NCBI RefSeq assembly: GCF_047948215.1 | Contig: NC_134464.1 | Coordinates: 37,951,020-38,015,019, forward strand | DNA: 64,000 bases | Reading direction: 5' to 3' | From: Lycorma delicatula | Taxonomy: Eukaryota; Arthropoda; Insecta; Hemiptera; Fulgoridae | Shown here: piece by piece, positions 24,535 through 34,902 of the stretch | How positions within the stretch are numbered: position 1 is the first letter of the stretch | Layout: every line of letters begins with the position of its first letter | Program-made: the position numbers and the translations under genes | Notes under the pieces: generated by a model | Database searches by the model: none | The model's input: the letters and a program-made list of their open reading frames with translations, nothing else | Told to the model about the DNA's origin: nothing

Positions 24535-24950
24535 TATATCTCTAATCTAGGGAGGATGCTCAATGTAGGGGAGTGTTTAATTCATAATCTATAAATTTAA
24601 ATATAATGTTTTCTAAGGTGACGATGTATCCTACAGTCATTTCCTTTCCATTTCTTAGTTTGATATCTCCTGTTTACTTCAGAACTTAATTAACATATTA
24701 TCTAATTTAATAAATTTCTCACTACATATCTAATTTTAGATATATAAGGACATAATTTTCTTTTCTATTAAAAGTTTTTATTTAATTATTATTGTATATG
24801 TATAATGGAAGCAACTTCTTTTAAGAAAATATACAAAAATAACAAATTTACAAATAATTTTAAAAATGTAATAAATTTTATATGATTATATTTGTTTAAA
24901 TTTGATAAATTCTTAATCCGTAGCTTAATATAAACTTACCATTATTTTAA

Positions 24951-25100
24951 AAAGCTTTTTGAATCTATAAGTTCATTACCAGTGATGAAGTACTTAAACA
25001 GGTATTTTATTACTATTATACATAAAAATTAGTAGTTTTCATGATCAACTCTGATATAGTATTTTATATCTGATGATGATCGATGGATTCAAAAAGCTTT
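24951..25100. repeat. Imperfect inverted repeat, MITE-like
   Basis: AAAGCTTTTTGAATC (24951-24965) is perfectly inverted at 25086-25100. The similarity extends outward in weaker form through TTAATATAAACTTA. About 150-200 bases overall, no coding. Confidence 0.45.
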
Positions 25101-25835
25101 AACACTAAGTATATATTAAACTTTCTATTCTGATAAGTCCTTAAGTGATTTTTTATAATTTCTTACAAATAAAATTAACATTATTTATGTAAAATTAATT
25201 CCACCACTTCAACATAAGATCTATGAAATCACACCAAATTGTGAATGTATCTATTGAAAATTACCTCACATTCAAATTATCACATACATTTTAAAATATG
25301 TAGGTGGTAGTTTGTAATTTGTCCACCTATCTATACTTCATTAGTTATGTGTGCTACTCTTCTAGTAACACATACTTTACTAATGCTAATACAAAGAATA
25401 CATAAGCACTGCAGACTAGGTCAAAATTAATCTTTTCTAATTATTTCATATAAATTGGACAAATATTAAAAGCATGTTCATTTTTCACAGTAAGATCATA
25501 AATATAATATATGTAAACTATGTGAAATTTTCTGAATACAGAATTCTAAACAAATAGTTTCCTAACTACTCTAAGATTGTTAGTATTAATAACAGGACAT
25601 CTGCACAACAAAATGAGGAAACTACTGAATTATGAGGAAGTTATTGAAATTTCTCAAAAGATCTTCCAGAGCTGTATTTCCAGATATTTATTAAATGAGT
25701 TATAAATTATTTGTTATTCTGTCTACGTTAAGTACTATGCTGTAACTTTTATAGGTAATCTAACATGAGCTCCAAGTCACTCCCAAAAATTAAAACCATT
25801 TTTTCAGAATAACAGACTCTCCACACCAGGCTTAC

Positions 25836-26058
25836 TAGGCAAACTGAAGAATGAAGTAGTTTCCAGTTGTCTTCTTTAATGACCCAAATATACGGATGCG
25901 TATCAGCATTTGAAGCCCATAGAAATGCAGGGTATATCCAGCTCAACAAATTCCTTTTATCACAGGAACTGGATTTACATTGACTATCATTACTCTCAGA
26001 GAAATTAGCTCTGATTAGTGCCTCAAATGGTTTACATGAACCACAACCATAAGAAAGA
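25836..26058 (-). other. Possible orphan exon (unrecognised protein)
   Basis: A minus-strand open frame of 111 codons (25749-26084) has unusually mixed base composition for this region. A good acceptor (TTAACTGTCTCAG) and donor (CTA|GTAAGC) frame a 223-base exon coding for about 74 residues, including YGCGSCKPFEALIRANFSES and PYIWVIKEDNWKLLHSSVCL. No family recognised and no partner exons found nearby. It could be a real exon of a large-intron gene, a retrocopy fragment or a TE piece. Confidence 0.3.
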
Positions 26059-26692
26059 CTGAGACAGTTAATGCAAAGCAACAAATTAATGTTTACTTCT
26101 TTCTGTTATGAAACAATGTATATACATATACAAACACACACACTGTGCTTCAACACAATAAGAAACAAATTTTTCAAAGAAAAATAATAGTAAATGAAAA
26201 TTAGTGAGTGGTTTTTTTTAAATTGTAAATAATTTTTTATTTAACTAGTTCAGTTAGTTGCTGACTATGAAATTTGTCCCAACAAATACTCAATTTTTCC
26301 CCTCTAAACAAAAATCAATCTTTGTCTGAAATTTTTTTGCTAGTTTTAATTTTTAATAGAAAACTAAAAAGAAACAAAAAGCCATTATTAAAACATACAT
26401 TTAGTATGCTGATCTAGTTTACTGCAATAGCATATAAAATAAAAACTGTGATAAATATCTAAATTGTTTTTTATTATTTTAAAAAACTGATTAATTCAAT
26501 AAAAAAAAATTAATTTTCTAAAATTTTCAGATTAAGAAAAATTTAAAAAAATGTTCATTATTTATAATTATCATAAAGTTGTTTAATAAAAATAACCACT
26601 TCAAATTCTTTGAATTATTAAACATACATATTTCATCTAATAAATATAAATACATAACACAGTAATATAAAAATTGAACATGGGTGTGTGTT

Positions 26693-26715
26693 GCACACAC
26701 ACACACACACACACA
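26693..26715. repeat. (CA)n microsatellite
   Basis: About eleven CA units, preceded by a short TG run that could pair with it. Confidence 0.9.
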
Positions 26716-26889
26716 TCGAGATAAAAGAAAAAAAGTCACCAACCAAAATAAAAGTTTAGTAAATAACCTACAAAAAGATATGAACTTCATTATGTAGCTG
26801 ATGAGAAGGCTTTATTCAAGATATTTCATACTGCTAATAATATACATTGGATACTCATAAATATTTTTCTATTATAGCTTTAAAATATA

Positions 26890-28073
26890 ATGTTAAAACA
26901 AATAATTTTTGCATTCATATTTTTAAGTGTATCATCTGGTTTACTAATAAGTAAAATTAAAAATGAAGATATTAATATACGACCATGGTATCCTCAAGTA
27001 CCTATCCGCTTAGTAAGTATATTAAATTAAATAAAGTAAATAATTAAATCATAAAGTATTTTAGAAAAAATTAGCTTAGAGTACAGATATTTCTATGTTT
27101 AAGTATAGAATCATTAGCTTATTTACTCATAATAATCCTAACATCACAACTCAAGAAATTAAAATTTTGGAATGTGTTGCCCATTTAAATAAATCTTTAA
27201 AAATAATACTAACTCAAAAGATAAAATTAATGGTAGAACTGATGAATTACTAATTAACTAATAATTCTACTACCAAAAAATACCCATCTTGAGTTACTTC
27301 AAAATTCTGTCAGTAGCATTTTCAATAATGAGACTTGGATGTTGAAAGAGAAGATAAAATTTCAAAATAAAAATGTACATATTTTTGCTTAATAAGATGT
27401 CCACGCAATTTTTTGACAGTTTCCTGATTTTCTAATACTAAGATTACAAATTTCTCTGACCATAGCACATGATCAATTTGAAATTAATGACCACTCAAAC
27501 AATTTTTTGTGATAAATAATCAATGAAAATTTATTTTAAATAATTATTAAAAATGTGTTTTTACATGACCTAAATTCATTGTGTAGATTTTCTCACACAG
27601 GTTCAGTCTAGTAATAATAATTTATTCATTTCACAATTTGGTAAATACAGGATTTGTCTAACTAATGAGCATATCTTTTTTGTGATAAGAAATAAACTTT
27701 GTTGCACATGAAAAGTTTGATTTGAATTTGAACCCAAAACTTTCTGGATGAAATTGTAATGCTACCACCAATCTGCCATGGAGATCAGTTATTATAATTA
27801 TAATAATGGTATAGAACATGATAAATTCTGTGAAATGATCAGTCATGTTAAGTTAGTGGTTAGTAGATTGACATTCATATTTTTAACAAAAAAAATTTAA
27901 CCTAGAATTAATAATAACTACAGAAGTGATTTGAAGATATAAGTTTACATAAAGAATTAATGTTGCAGTGTGTTTCAGAAGAAAATCCAAAAGGCTGTAC
28001 TTTTAAACCATATTACAAAACAAAGTGTTTAAATGGATTTTGTTATTTTAAAATGCCAAAAGACCGATATTAA
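26890..28073 (+). CDS. Small secreted four-cysteine protein, member 2 (two coding exons)
   Basis: No known family recognised. Exons are 26890-27012 (41 codons) and 27969-28073 (34 codons plus stop), giving 75 aa. The intron is GTAAGT...AG, phase 0 and 956 bases. The signal peptide is residues 1-17 (hydrophobic core IIFAFIFLSVSSG). The linker contains PWYPQ at 32-36. Exon 2 begins exactly at Cys42, with Cys51, Cys61 and Cys66, a C-x8-C-x9-C-x4-C pattern ending KCLNGFCY. Spacing is identical to the gene at 30630 and similar to gene 1. A good donor (CAGTG|GTAAGT) lies just past the stop, suggesting an intron in the 3' UTR. The intron also contains a tRNA-derived SINE relic. Secretion is well supported; function is unknown. 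Confidence 0.75.
27690..27795 (-). repeat. tRNA-derived SINE relic, family B, in the intron of gene 2
   Basis: Read on the minus strand, it carries a degraded tRNA head: an ATGGCAGATTGGTG A-box-like segment and a GGGTTCAAATTC-like B box, followed by an AT-rich body. It resembles the better copy at 22900-23010. Relic, moderate support. Confidence 0.5.
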
Positions 28074-28087
28074 ACGCATCACTTTTA

Positions 28088-28098
28088 CAGTGGTAAGT
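28088..28098 (+). promoter_or_regulatory. Splice donor in the 3' UTR of gene 2
   Basis: CAGTG|GTAAGTAT occurs 19 bases after the stop codon of the second secreted cysteine gene and is a good match to the donor consensus. If used, the transcript has a further non-coding exon, and the Helitron relic from 28443 may lie in that last intron. Confidence 0.35.
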
Positions 28099-28442
28099 AT
28101 TTCATTATTCATAAATATATGAGATAATTATATAAAAATGTCAATAGCACTCTTACTTATTTTGTAACTAAAGAACAGAATATCTTAAAATATCTTAACT
28201 TCATTGATATCTTATAATAATGAACAATATATGCAGACATAAATAGATATTAAGATAAACAAAAATGATAAGACACATTCTTATTCACAAAACCTCAAAC
28301 CTCACATTAACTATCTGCTTTTTGAAATATGATCCTCAGATTTCTTAACACATCCACGTCACCTAACGTCTAAACAGAAGAACTCAAAAGTATAAAATAA
28401 CTTGCATTTAATTGGATATAACATTACATGTATTGGCAAATA

Positions 28443-29375
28443 TCTCTATTATATAAAGAGGAAGTGTTTGAATGTTAACAAAAATCTCAAAAACTGCTAA
28501 ACTAATCTCTACCAAATTTTAACAATAGCTTCATTATGTAAGTCAGAATATCATAGTACGATGAAAAATTAATTATTAAAATGTACGGTGCTACATTTCT
28601 CATTTGGGATGCTAGGTGGTGAGCTGCTGAATTCTCATGCTCCTTTCTTATGGCGAGCCGCTCCCAAGATATTTTAAAATAGGGATAGTTTCATTAGAGG
28701 TTTTATTGAAATTGAAGACAAGGTTACAAGTCTTGGTGGAAAGTATTTTTGTGATTTTAGTTTACAAACAGCAATTCGTGATGAACAAGATAATGAAAAA
28801 CCTTATGCTGCAATGTTCTGAAATTCTTTTAATATTAATGAACTTCAAGAGTACATTAATATTAACCTTTCTAAATTAGTACCAGATCAGCACCAAACAT
28901 ATAATTCCATCACTCATAATAATATCCATAGCGTCAGGAAAAAAGTTTTTTTTTTGTCGATGCTCCCACAGGCACTAGGAAAACCTTGTTTTATTATTAA
29001 TCTACTTCTTGCATATGTTTGATTGAGAGGTAGTTTGGCTCTTGGTGTAGCATCATCAGACATCGCTGTGATGCTCCTCGTTGGTGGTAGGACTGGTCAT
29101 TTAATTGTTAAATGGCCACGTTAAATGTATCATGTAAACAAGAGTCTATATGCAAAAATGTTCCTCTTGGTAAAATTTTACAAATACAAAACTTATTGTT
29201 TAGGATGATGAATACACTATGATTCATTGAGCTCATGTTGAAGCAATTGACTGCACTCTCAGAGACCTTAGGTCATGTGATAAGTGGATGTGAGGCATAA
29301 CTTTTAGCTTAGCTGAAAATTTTCTGTAAACTGTGTCCTTGCAGGCAAATCCGCAATGGGGAATGTTGTTATAAA
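28443..29375 (+). mobile_element. Helitron relic with PIF1-like helicase remnant
   Basis: The left end reads A|TCTCTATTATATAAAG, the usual TC start of Helitrons inserted after A. Downstream pieces translate to the linker and helicase part of a Rep-helicase. ELQEYININLSKLVPDQHQ, near 28840, precedes a Walker A remnant DAPTGTRKT near 28956-28985, where DAPGGTGKT is usual. Then comes a fragment resembling LLLAYVxLRGSLALGVASSDIA, and a GGRTGHLIVKWP piece corresponding to the usual GGRTAHSxFKLP. Stops and frameshifts abound, the replication-initiator part was not seen, and no CTRR 3' end with hairpin was found. Dead copy; the right boundary is uncertain. Confidence 0.7.
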
Positions 29376-30465
29376 TAGAAGCAAAAATAAATAAAATGAA
29401 AAATACATCACATTTGTATATATATAAAGACTTGGAGAATAACTTGTAAATTTAATAAAATATGGATACAGTTATCTGGCCCCCAGATCAAAAAATAAAA
29501 CAGAGCAAGTCATTATACACAGAACACAATGCCCAGCACAGTATCCTTAGAATATGTTACCTAAAAAGCTCTGACTGCACAACATTCTACATTAGTTTTT
29601 GGGTAACCCAGTATAAAAATTAAAATTCTCAAAATTAGAAAAAAGCAATACAAGAGTATTGCTCTTTATAAGAGAGTACTTATTTTAAATCTCATTGTCC
29701 AAACATTGAAAATGAATGGATACTAAAAGATATCCATATGCGTATTAAATTCAATGTATTACTGTATTTAATATTTAAATACATCATTATACAGCAGTAA
29801 TGTTTAATACAGCATTTTTTAAATTCTTTTTCTTTAAAAAAAGTATGTTTACATAATTATTTTGCATAGATACATTAAATTACTAAAATTCCAGCATTTC
29901 TCTTTCTTTGTTCAACACTTTTAAAAGTTATATTTTGTTTCAAAAGGAATCTGTTTTTATAGAAATTTTCTAACTAGTAAACTGCAACTGAATAGATTTC
30001 CACTCTTTTTTTAGGAATTTTAAACCATTTAATGTTTTTTTTTATCAGTTGAATATTTAGCTATCTAAAATTAACAGATAGCAAAACATTGCTTTAAATA
30101 TATTTTTTTTTATAAAAAAAAGTAAAAAAAAACAAATTAAAGTAGAAATGCTACTACTTTATATTCCAATATGTGAAAGTACAAATATTATGAAGTTATA
30201 TGATACTTTCTAATAATTATAATATTTCAATATTGGACTATAAAGGCTCAGTATTGAAATCTATATTGTATTCTGTATGTATTTCCATTTAGAGTCCAAT
30301 TTAAAATTATATCTTACATATGTAACAAAAAAGAATCAATTTACATTTATATAATTGATATAAAGAAAAGAACATATTTATATTGAGGAACATGCAATTG
30401 CAAGACTTCATCATCCATTATATATATATACAGTAAAAAAAATACAGTTTTATATATAATAGGTG
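29376..30465. other. AT-rich spacer between the Helitron relic and gene 3
   Basis: Possible unreadable remainder of the Helitron; otherwise nothing recognised. Confidence 0.35.
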
Positions 30466-30474
30466 TATATAAAA
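30466..30474 (+). promoter_or_regulatory. Candidate TATA box for gene 3
   Basis: TATATAAAA occurs about 160 bases upstream of the preferred start codon at 30630. In such AT-rich DNA the chance of a false match is high, so this is only a suggestion. Confidence 0.25.
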
Positions 30475-30629
30475 CTGTGCAGTTATTTATTGTTTTACTC
30501 AGAAAATATTATTGCATAAAGAAATTTATGACTTTTATCTTTTCTTTTGTGAAAAAAAGGATTAAAGTATTTATTAATATTTATGACAAAGAATTTAATT
30601 TTTTTCAACAAAAAATAAGAAAGATAAAA

Positions 30630-33600
30630 ATGTTCATGTTTGCATGTTTTGTACTTGCAAGTAATAGTAGTATTGAATGTAAAATAGTATAACATGTTAA
30701 ACTCTTATTACAATAATTTAAGTTGTAATTTTTTTTTAATTGTATTTCATACATCAGTTCTATTATATATGGTAGATGGATTTCCAATACAATTACCACC
30801 AATGCTATTGAAAGTTTCACCATGGTTTCCTCAATTTCCAGTTAAACTTGTAAGAGAATTTTAATTATTAGTAAAAAATTATTAATATATTTATATATCT
30901 GTATGTAATGTGTATTAAATATTTTCATTTTTGCATTATATAATTAATTATTTATTAATCCACAGATTACTTATTAAATATACTTATCATACTATTTTAA
31001 AAATCAGTCAGCTGCTGGATCACATTATTTCCTTATTATCTACCCAACCAAGCTATTCTCTTTGCTAATTTGTTTATTTTTCATTAAAGATAGCTCTGTA
31101 TTATCATTTGTTATTTTTGTTACTTTAAAATAAAAAATGTGAGTAATAAAATTTAGTCATTAATAAATTAAAAATTCACGAAATAGTGGTTTGCAACTGC
31201 ATGTTTTATAGTTATATGTTTTATATTGTTTCATATGTTTTATTCTTTTGGCTGAAAAAATTTAATTGCTCCATTTAAGTAAACAACCTTTAATTTGACC
31301 AATAATGTTTAATGTAGTTGTTCAGCTTCTTGAAATCCTATATTTTTAAACTAGAAGATAGGAAATTGATGTTTTTAGCAGAATATTTAATTTAATTTTG
31401 TTGCTTTGAAAAATGATCTTTCAAGTAGATTAAAATATAATGTCATTGTTTCATTTATGCTATTCCATTTTGTGGGTGAGACATTATTCTTTAAAGTAAA
31501 ATACAAAACAAATAATTATTGGTTGTTTATAATAGCAAAATAATTAATTAAAGTAAAATAATTAAATATTGTTTTTATCATGTGAACAGACATTCATAGT
31601 ATAATAAAATTATTTATTATTAATTGTTTTTATTACATTTGTTTTTCATGCACTTATAAAAATTAAACATTGACTAACACAAATTATTTTATTTTGGATG
31701 AATAATTTTCTTCGTTCTCGAGTTTCTTCTGGTAGGTTGAAGAAAAAGTTATATTTTTTTAGTTGTATGAATACAAGTTAGATTGAACATCCAACACAGA
31801 GTTTCTTTGTTGTTAACATGTTGTAATTTTGGATGTGTATGTTTTTGCATGTTTGTGAATATTTATCTATTTTCTTTTATTATCATTAGTATTTTGTATT
31901 AATTTTAGATGTTTTATTTCTAGAATTTTTTATTTATTTATTTATGCATATCAGGTTACAGAATAACTTTACAGTTACATGATGTCAACAGTTCTATCCA
32001 CAATCTGATGTGTAACTGTAAATGTGTAGTCTTGAACAGACTCAGGCCGACCACTCCTGAGACGTGTGGTCAATTGAAACCCAACCACCAAATAATACTG
32101 GTATCCACAGTCTAGCATTGAAATCCATATAAAAGCAACTGCTTTTACAAGAACTCAAATCTTAGAACTCTCAATTTCGAAAATCATCTGATTTTGCAAT
32201 AATGAGTCTAATCACTAGATTAACCCAACGATTTAGTTTGGTACTTGCAACTGAATACTTTATATATTTGATTTGTAAAAAGGAATATGACCTTTTCCTA
32301 CTGCTGTTATCTATTCTCTAAGCTTAGTATTAATACATTTTGTTTAGTTTTTATTGCATTTATTGCAGCTAATCTTATACATACCAATTAGTTAATGTAG
32401 ATTTTTTTTTTGTTATTGTTTTATTTCCTTTTTTGTTATTCATTATTGTGATATCAAATCATTTAGATAAATAATCATTTAAGAAAAATTCACATAAACT
32501 CCTCAGATATTTGACACAGTTCAAAATATATTGTTTACTCTTTATATATTTGTTTATTATTATAGTAAGATATTTTTTTATCAAAATTGCAAAATAACCT
32601 ATATTTAATTTTTTCTTCTAACATTAACTCAATTTCCCATAACAATGTTTCTCCATAATTCTTAGAAAGGTACCATTTCTACTGGTAAATTCATTAATCC
32701 ATGATGATTTTTGTTACATAAACAGAAGTTGGTGACTTAAATTTTATTGATGTTTAAATATAAACTGCCTTAAACCAGATTCTCATAATTTCAAATCCAC
32801 TAAATAAATTGTGATTTCTGTAATGTAAATGAATCTGTAACAGAGACCATCACATCATGAGAAAATATGACTAATTTGGAATAATTTATGGATGATTCCA
32901 TAAAGGTCATAATGGTCATTGATGCGTCATAATAGTCATTATGGTCCATAAAGGTCACTAATGTATAGAAAATGGTGTTATAGAAGAAGAAGATGAAGTT
33001 GAGGAGGATGAAATGGGAGAAACAATACTGAGATCTGAATTTAAGACAGCATTAAAAGATTTAAATGGCAGAAAGGCTCCTGGAATAGACGGAATACCTG
33101 TAGAATTACTGCGCAGTGCAGGTGAGGAAGCGATTGATAGATTATACAAACTGGTATGTAATATTTATGAAAAAGTGGAAGTTCCGTCAGACTTCAAAAA
33201 AAGTGTTATAGTCATGATACCAAAGAAAGCAGGGGCAGATAAATGTGAAGAATACAGAACAATTAGTTTAACTAGTCATGCATCAAAAATCTTAACTAGA
33301 ATTCTATACAGAAGAATTGAGAGGAGAGTGGAAGAAGTGTTAGGAGAAGACCAATTTGGTACAGGAAAAGTATAGGGACAAGGGAAGCAATTTTAGGCCT
33401 TAGATTAATAGTAGAAGGAAGATTAAACCAACATACATGGCATTTATAGACTTAAAAAAGACATTTGATAATGTAGACTGGAATAAAATTTTCAGCATTT
33501 TAAAAAGTTTATGGTTCAAGAATAGGAATAGAAGAACAATTGCTAACATTTACAGGAATCAAACTGCAACAGTAATAATTGAAAAGCATAAGAAAGAAGC

Positions 33601-34775
33601 AGAAATAAAAAAGGGAGACTGACAAGGATGTTCCCTATCCCCATTACTTTTTAATCTTTACATAGAACTAGCAGATAATGAAGCTAAAGAACAATTTAGA
33701 TTTGGAGTAATAGTGCAAGGTGAAAAGATAAAGATGCTACGATTTGCTGATGATATAGTAATTTTAGCCAAGTGTAAAAAAGATTTAGGAGAAACAATGA
33801 ATGGCATGGATGAAGTCCTTCTCAAGAACTTCACATGAAAATAAACCAGAACAAAACAAAAGTAATGAAATGTATTAGAAATAACAAAGATGGACCACTG
33901 AATGTGAAAATAGGAGGAGAAAAGATTATGGAGGTAGAAGAATTTTGTTATTTGGGAAGTAGAATTACTAAAGATGGACGTAGCAGGAGCGATATAAAAT
34001 GCCGAATAGCACAAGCGAAACGAGCCGTCAGTCAGAAATATAATTTGTTTACATCAAAAATTAATTTAAATGTCAGAAAAAAATTTTTGAAAATGTTTGG
34101 AGTGTCGCTTTATATGGAAGTGAAGCTTCGACAATCAGAGTATCTGAGAAGAAAAGATTAGAAGCTTTTGAAATGTGGTGCTATAGGAGAATGTTAAAAA
34201 TCAGATGGGTGGGTAAAATGACAAATGTAGAGGTATTGCGGCACAAATAGATGAAGAAAGAAGCATTTGGAAAAATATAGTTAAAAGAAGAGACAGACTT
34301 ATAGGCCACATACTAAGGCATCCTGGAATAGTCGCTTTAATATTGGAAGGACAGGTAGAAGGAAAAAATTGTGTAGGCAGGCCATGTTTGGAATATGTAA
34401 AACAAATTGTTAGGGATGTATGATGTAGAGCGTATACTGAAATGAAACGACTAGCACTAGATAGGGAATCTTGGAGAGCTGCATCAAACCAGTCAAATGA
34501 CTGAAGACAAAAAAAAAATAAATTCTACTCTATTGTGTTGTATTATATTTCTGTTGGGTTGCTGCTAAGCATTGGCCACATTCACAATTAATTATATTAT
34601 ACATGACTATTATAATATAAATCTATGTTAAATGTAATTGTATATTTTTAAAATAATTTACTTTTTTAACTTTTTTCAGTGTGATCATGGTTTTGAAAAA
34701 GATAACTGTACTACTAGCGCATTTTATATAACAAAATGCTTAGATGAAATATGCTACTTGAAAGTAGGATTATAA
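30630..34775 (+). CDS. Small secreted four-cysteine protein, member 3 (three coding exons preferred)
   Basis: The preferred model joins 30630-30660, 30758-30849 and 34680-34775, giving 72 aa. The first intron is 97 bases, phase 1; the second is 3.8 kb, phase 0. Joining the first two exons gives a fine signal peptide (MFMFACFVLAILLYMVDG) and exactly 41 residues before the first Cys, the same as member 2, with PWFPQ at the same positions 32-36 as PWYPQ there. The last exon starts at Cys42, followed by Cys51, Cys61 and Cys66, ending KCLDEICY. An alternative is an unspliced first exon 30694-30849 starting at another ATG (52 residues), which also has a hydrophobic stretch but loses the alignment. 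The intron holds a LINE and a SINE. Clearly a paralogue of member 2; extracellular function unknown. Confidence 0.72.
30850..32959 (+). other. Intron sequence with one SINE copy, otherwise unrecognised
   Basis: AT-rich intron of gene 3 between its second coding exon and the LINE. Apart from the minus-strand SINE copy at 32018-32235 and short direct repeats of a GGTCAT-type unit at about 32895-32960, nothing was recognised. Confidence 0.4.
32018..32235 (-). repeat. tRNA-derived SINE, family A, copy in the gene 3 intron
   Basis: Same family as the copy at 17400-17684: reading on the minus strand, the tRNA-like head with a degraded B box, then the GGTGGTTGGGTTTCAATT-type body. It lacks the last ~60 bases of the family and is older, with many substitutions. 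Confidence 0.75.
32960..34520 (+). mobile_element. Non-LTR retrotransposon (LINE), 5'-truncated, in the intron of gene 3
   Basis: Encodes most of a reverse transcriptase in several frames. 32970-33375 holds the GRKAPGIDGIPVELL block, the VPSDFKKSVIVMIPKK block and EEYRTISL. 33437-33622 holds AFIDLKKTFDNVDW, with Lys where Ala is usual before FD. GCSLSPLLFNLY and the catalytic FADDIVILA follow near 33640-33780, then MKINQNKTKVMK, VEEFCYLGSRIT and, out of frame, the C-terminal MWCYRRMLKIRW and GHILRHPG segments to about 34500. It ends at a short A-run after ACTGAAGAC. A frameshift near 33375, a TGA before the GCS block and others make it inactive. The catalytic DD is intact and the decay mild, so this is the youngest LINE in the window. 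Endonuclease part absent. RTE-like is possible, but the clade is not assigned. Confidence 0.85.
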
Positions 34776-34896
34776 TATTTATTATGAGAAATTATCTAAA
34801 ATATACTATCATTTTAACTAATAATTTACAAAAAAATTCTTTGTATCACATCACTGACTTGTCCAAAAAATGATATAAAAATTTTGAAAATTGAAA

Positions 34897-34902
34897 AATA
34901 AA
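34897..34902 (+). terminator. Polyadenylation signal AATAAA of gene 3
   Basis: AATAAA lies 122 bases after the stop codon of the third secreted cysteine gene, in AT-rich non-coding sequence. Confidence 0.4.

Noticed and set aside
26527..26790. 87-codon minus-strand frame with Cys/Val repeats
   Set aside because: The Cys-rich part is a translated (CA)n microsatellite.
28637..28879. 80-codon + strand frame as an independent gene
   Set aside because: It overlaps the Helitron relic, ends in the linker region of the helicase in another frame, and has no splice or start support.
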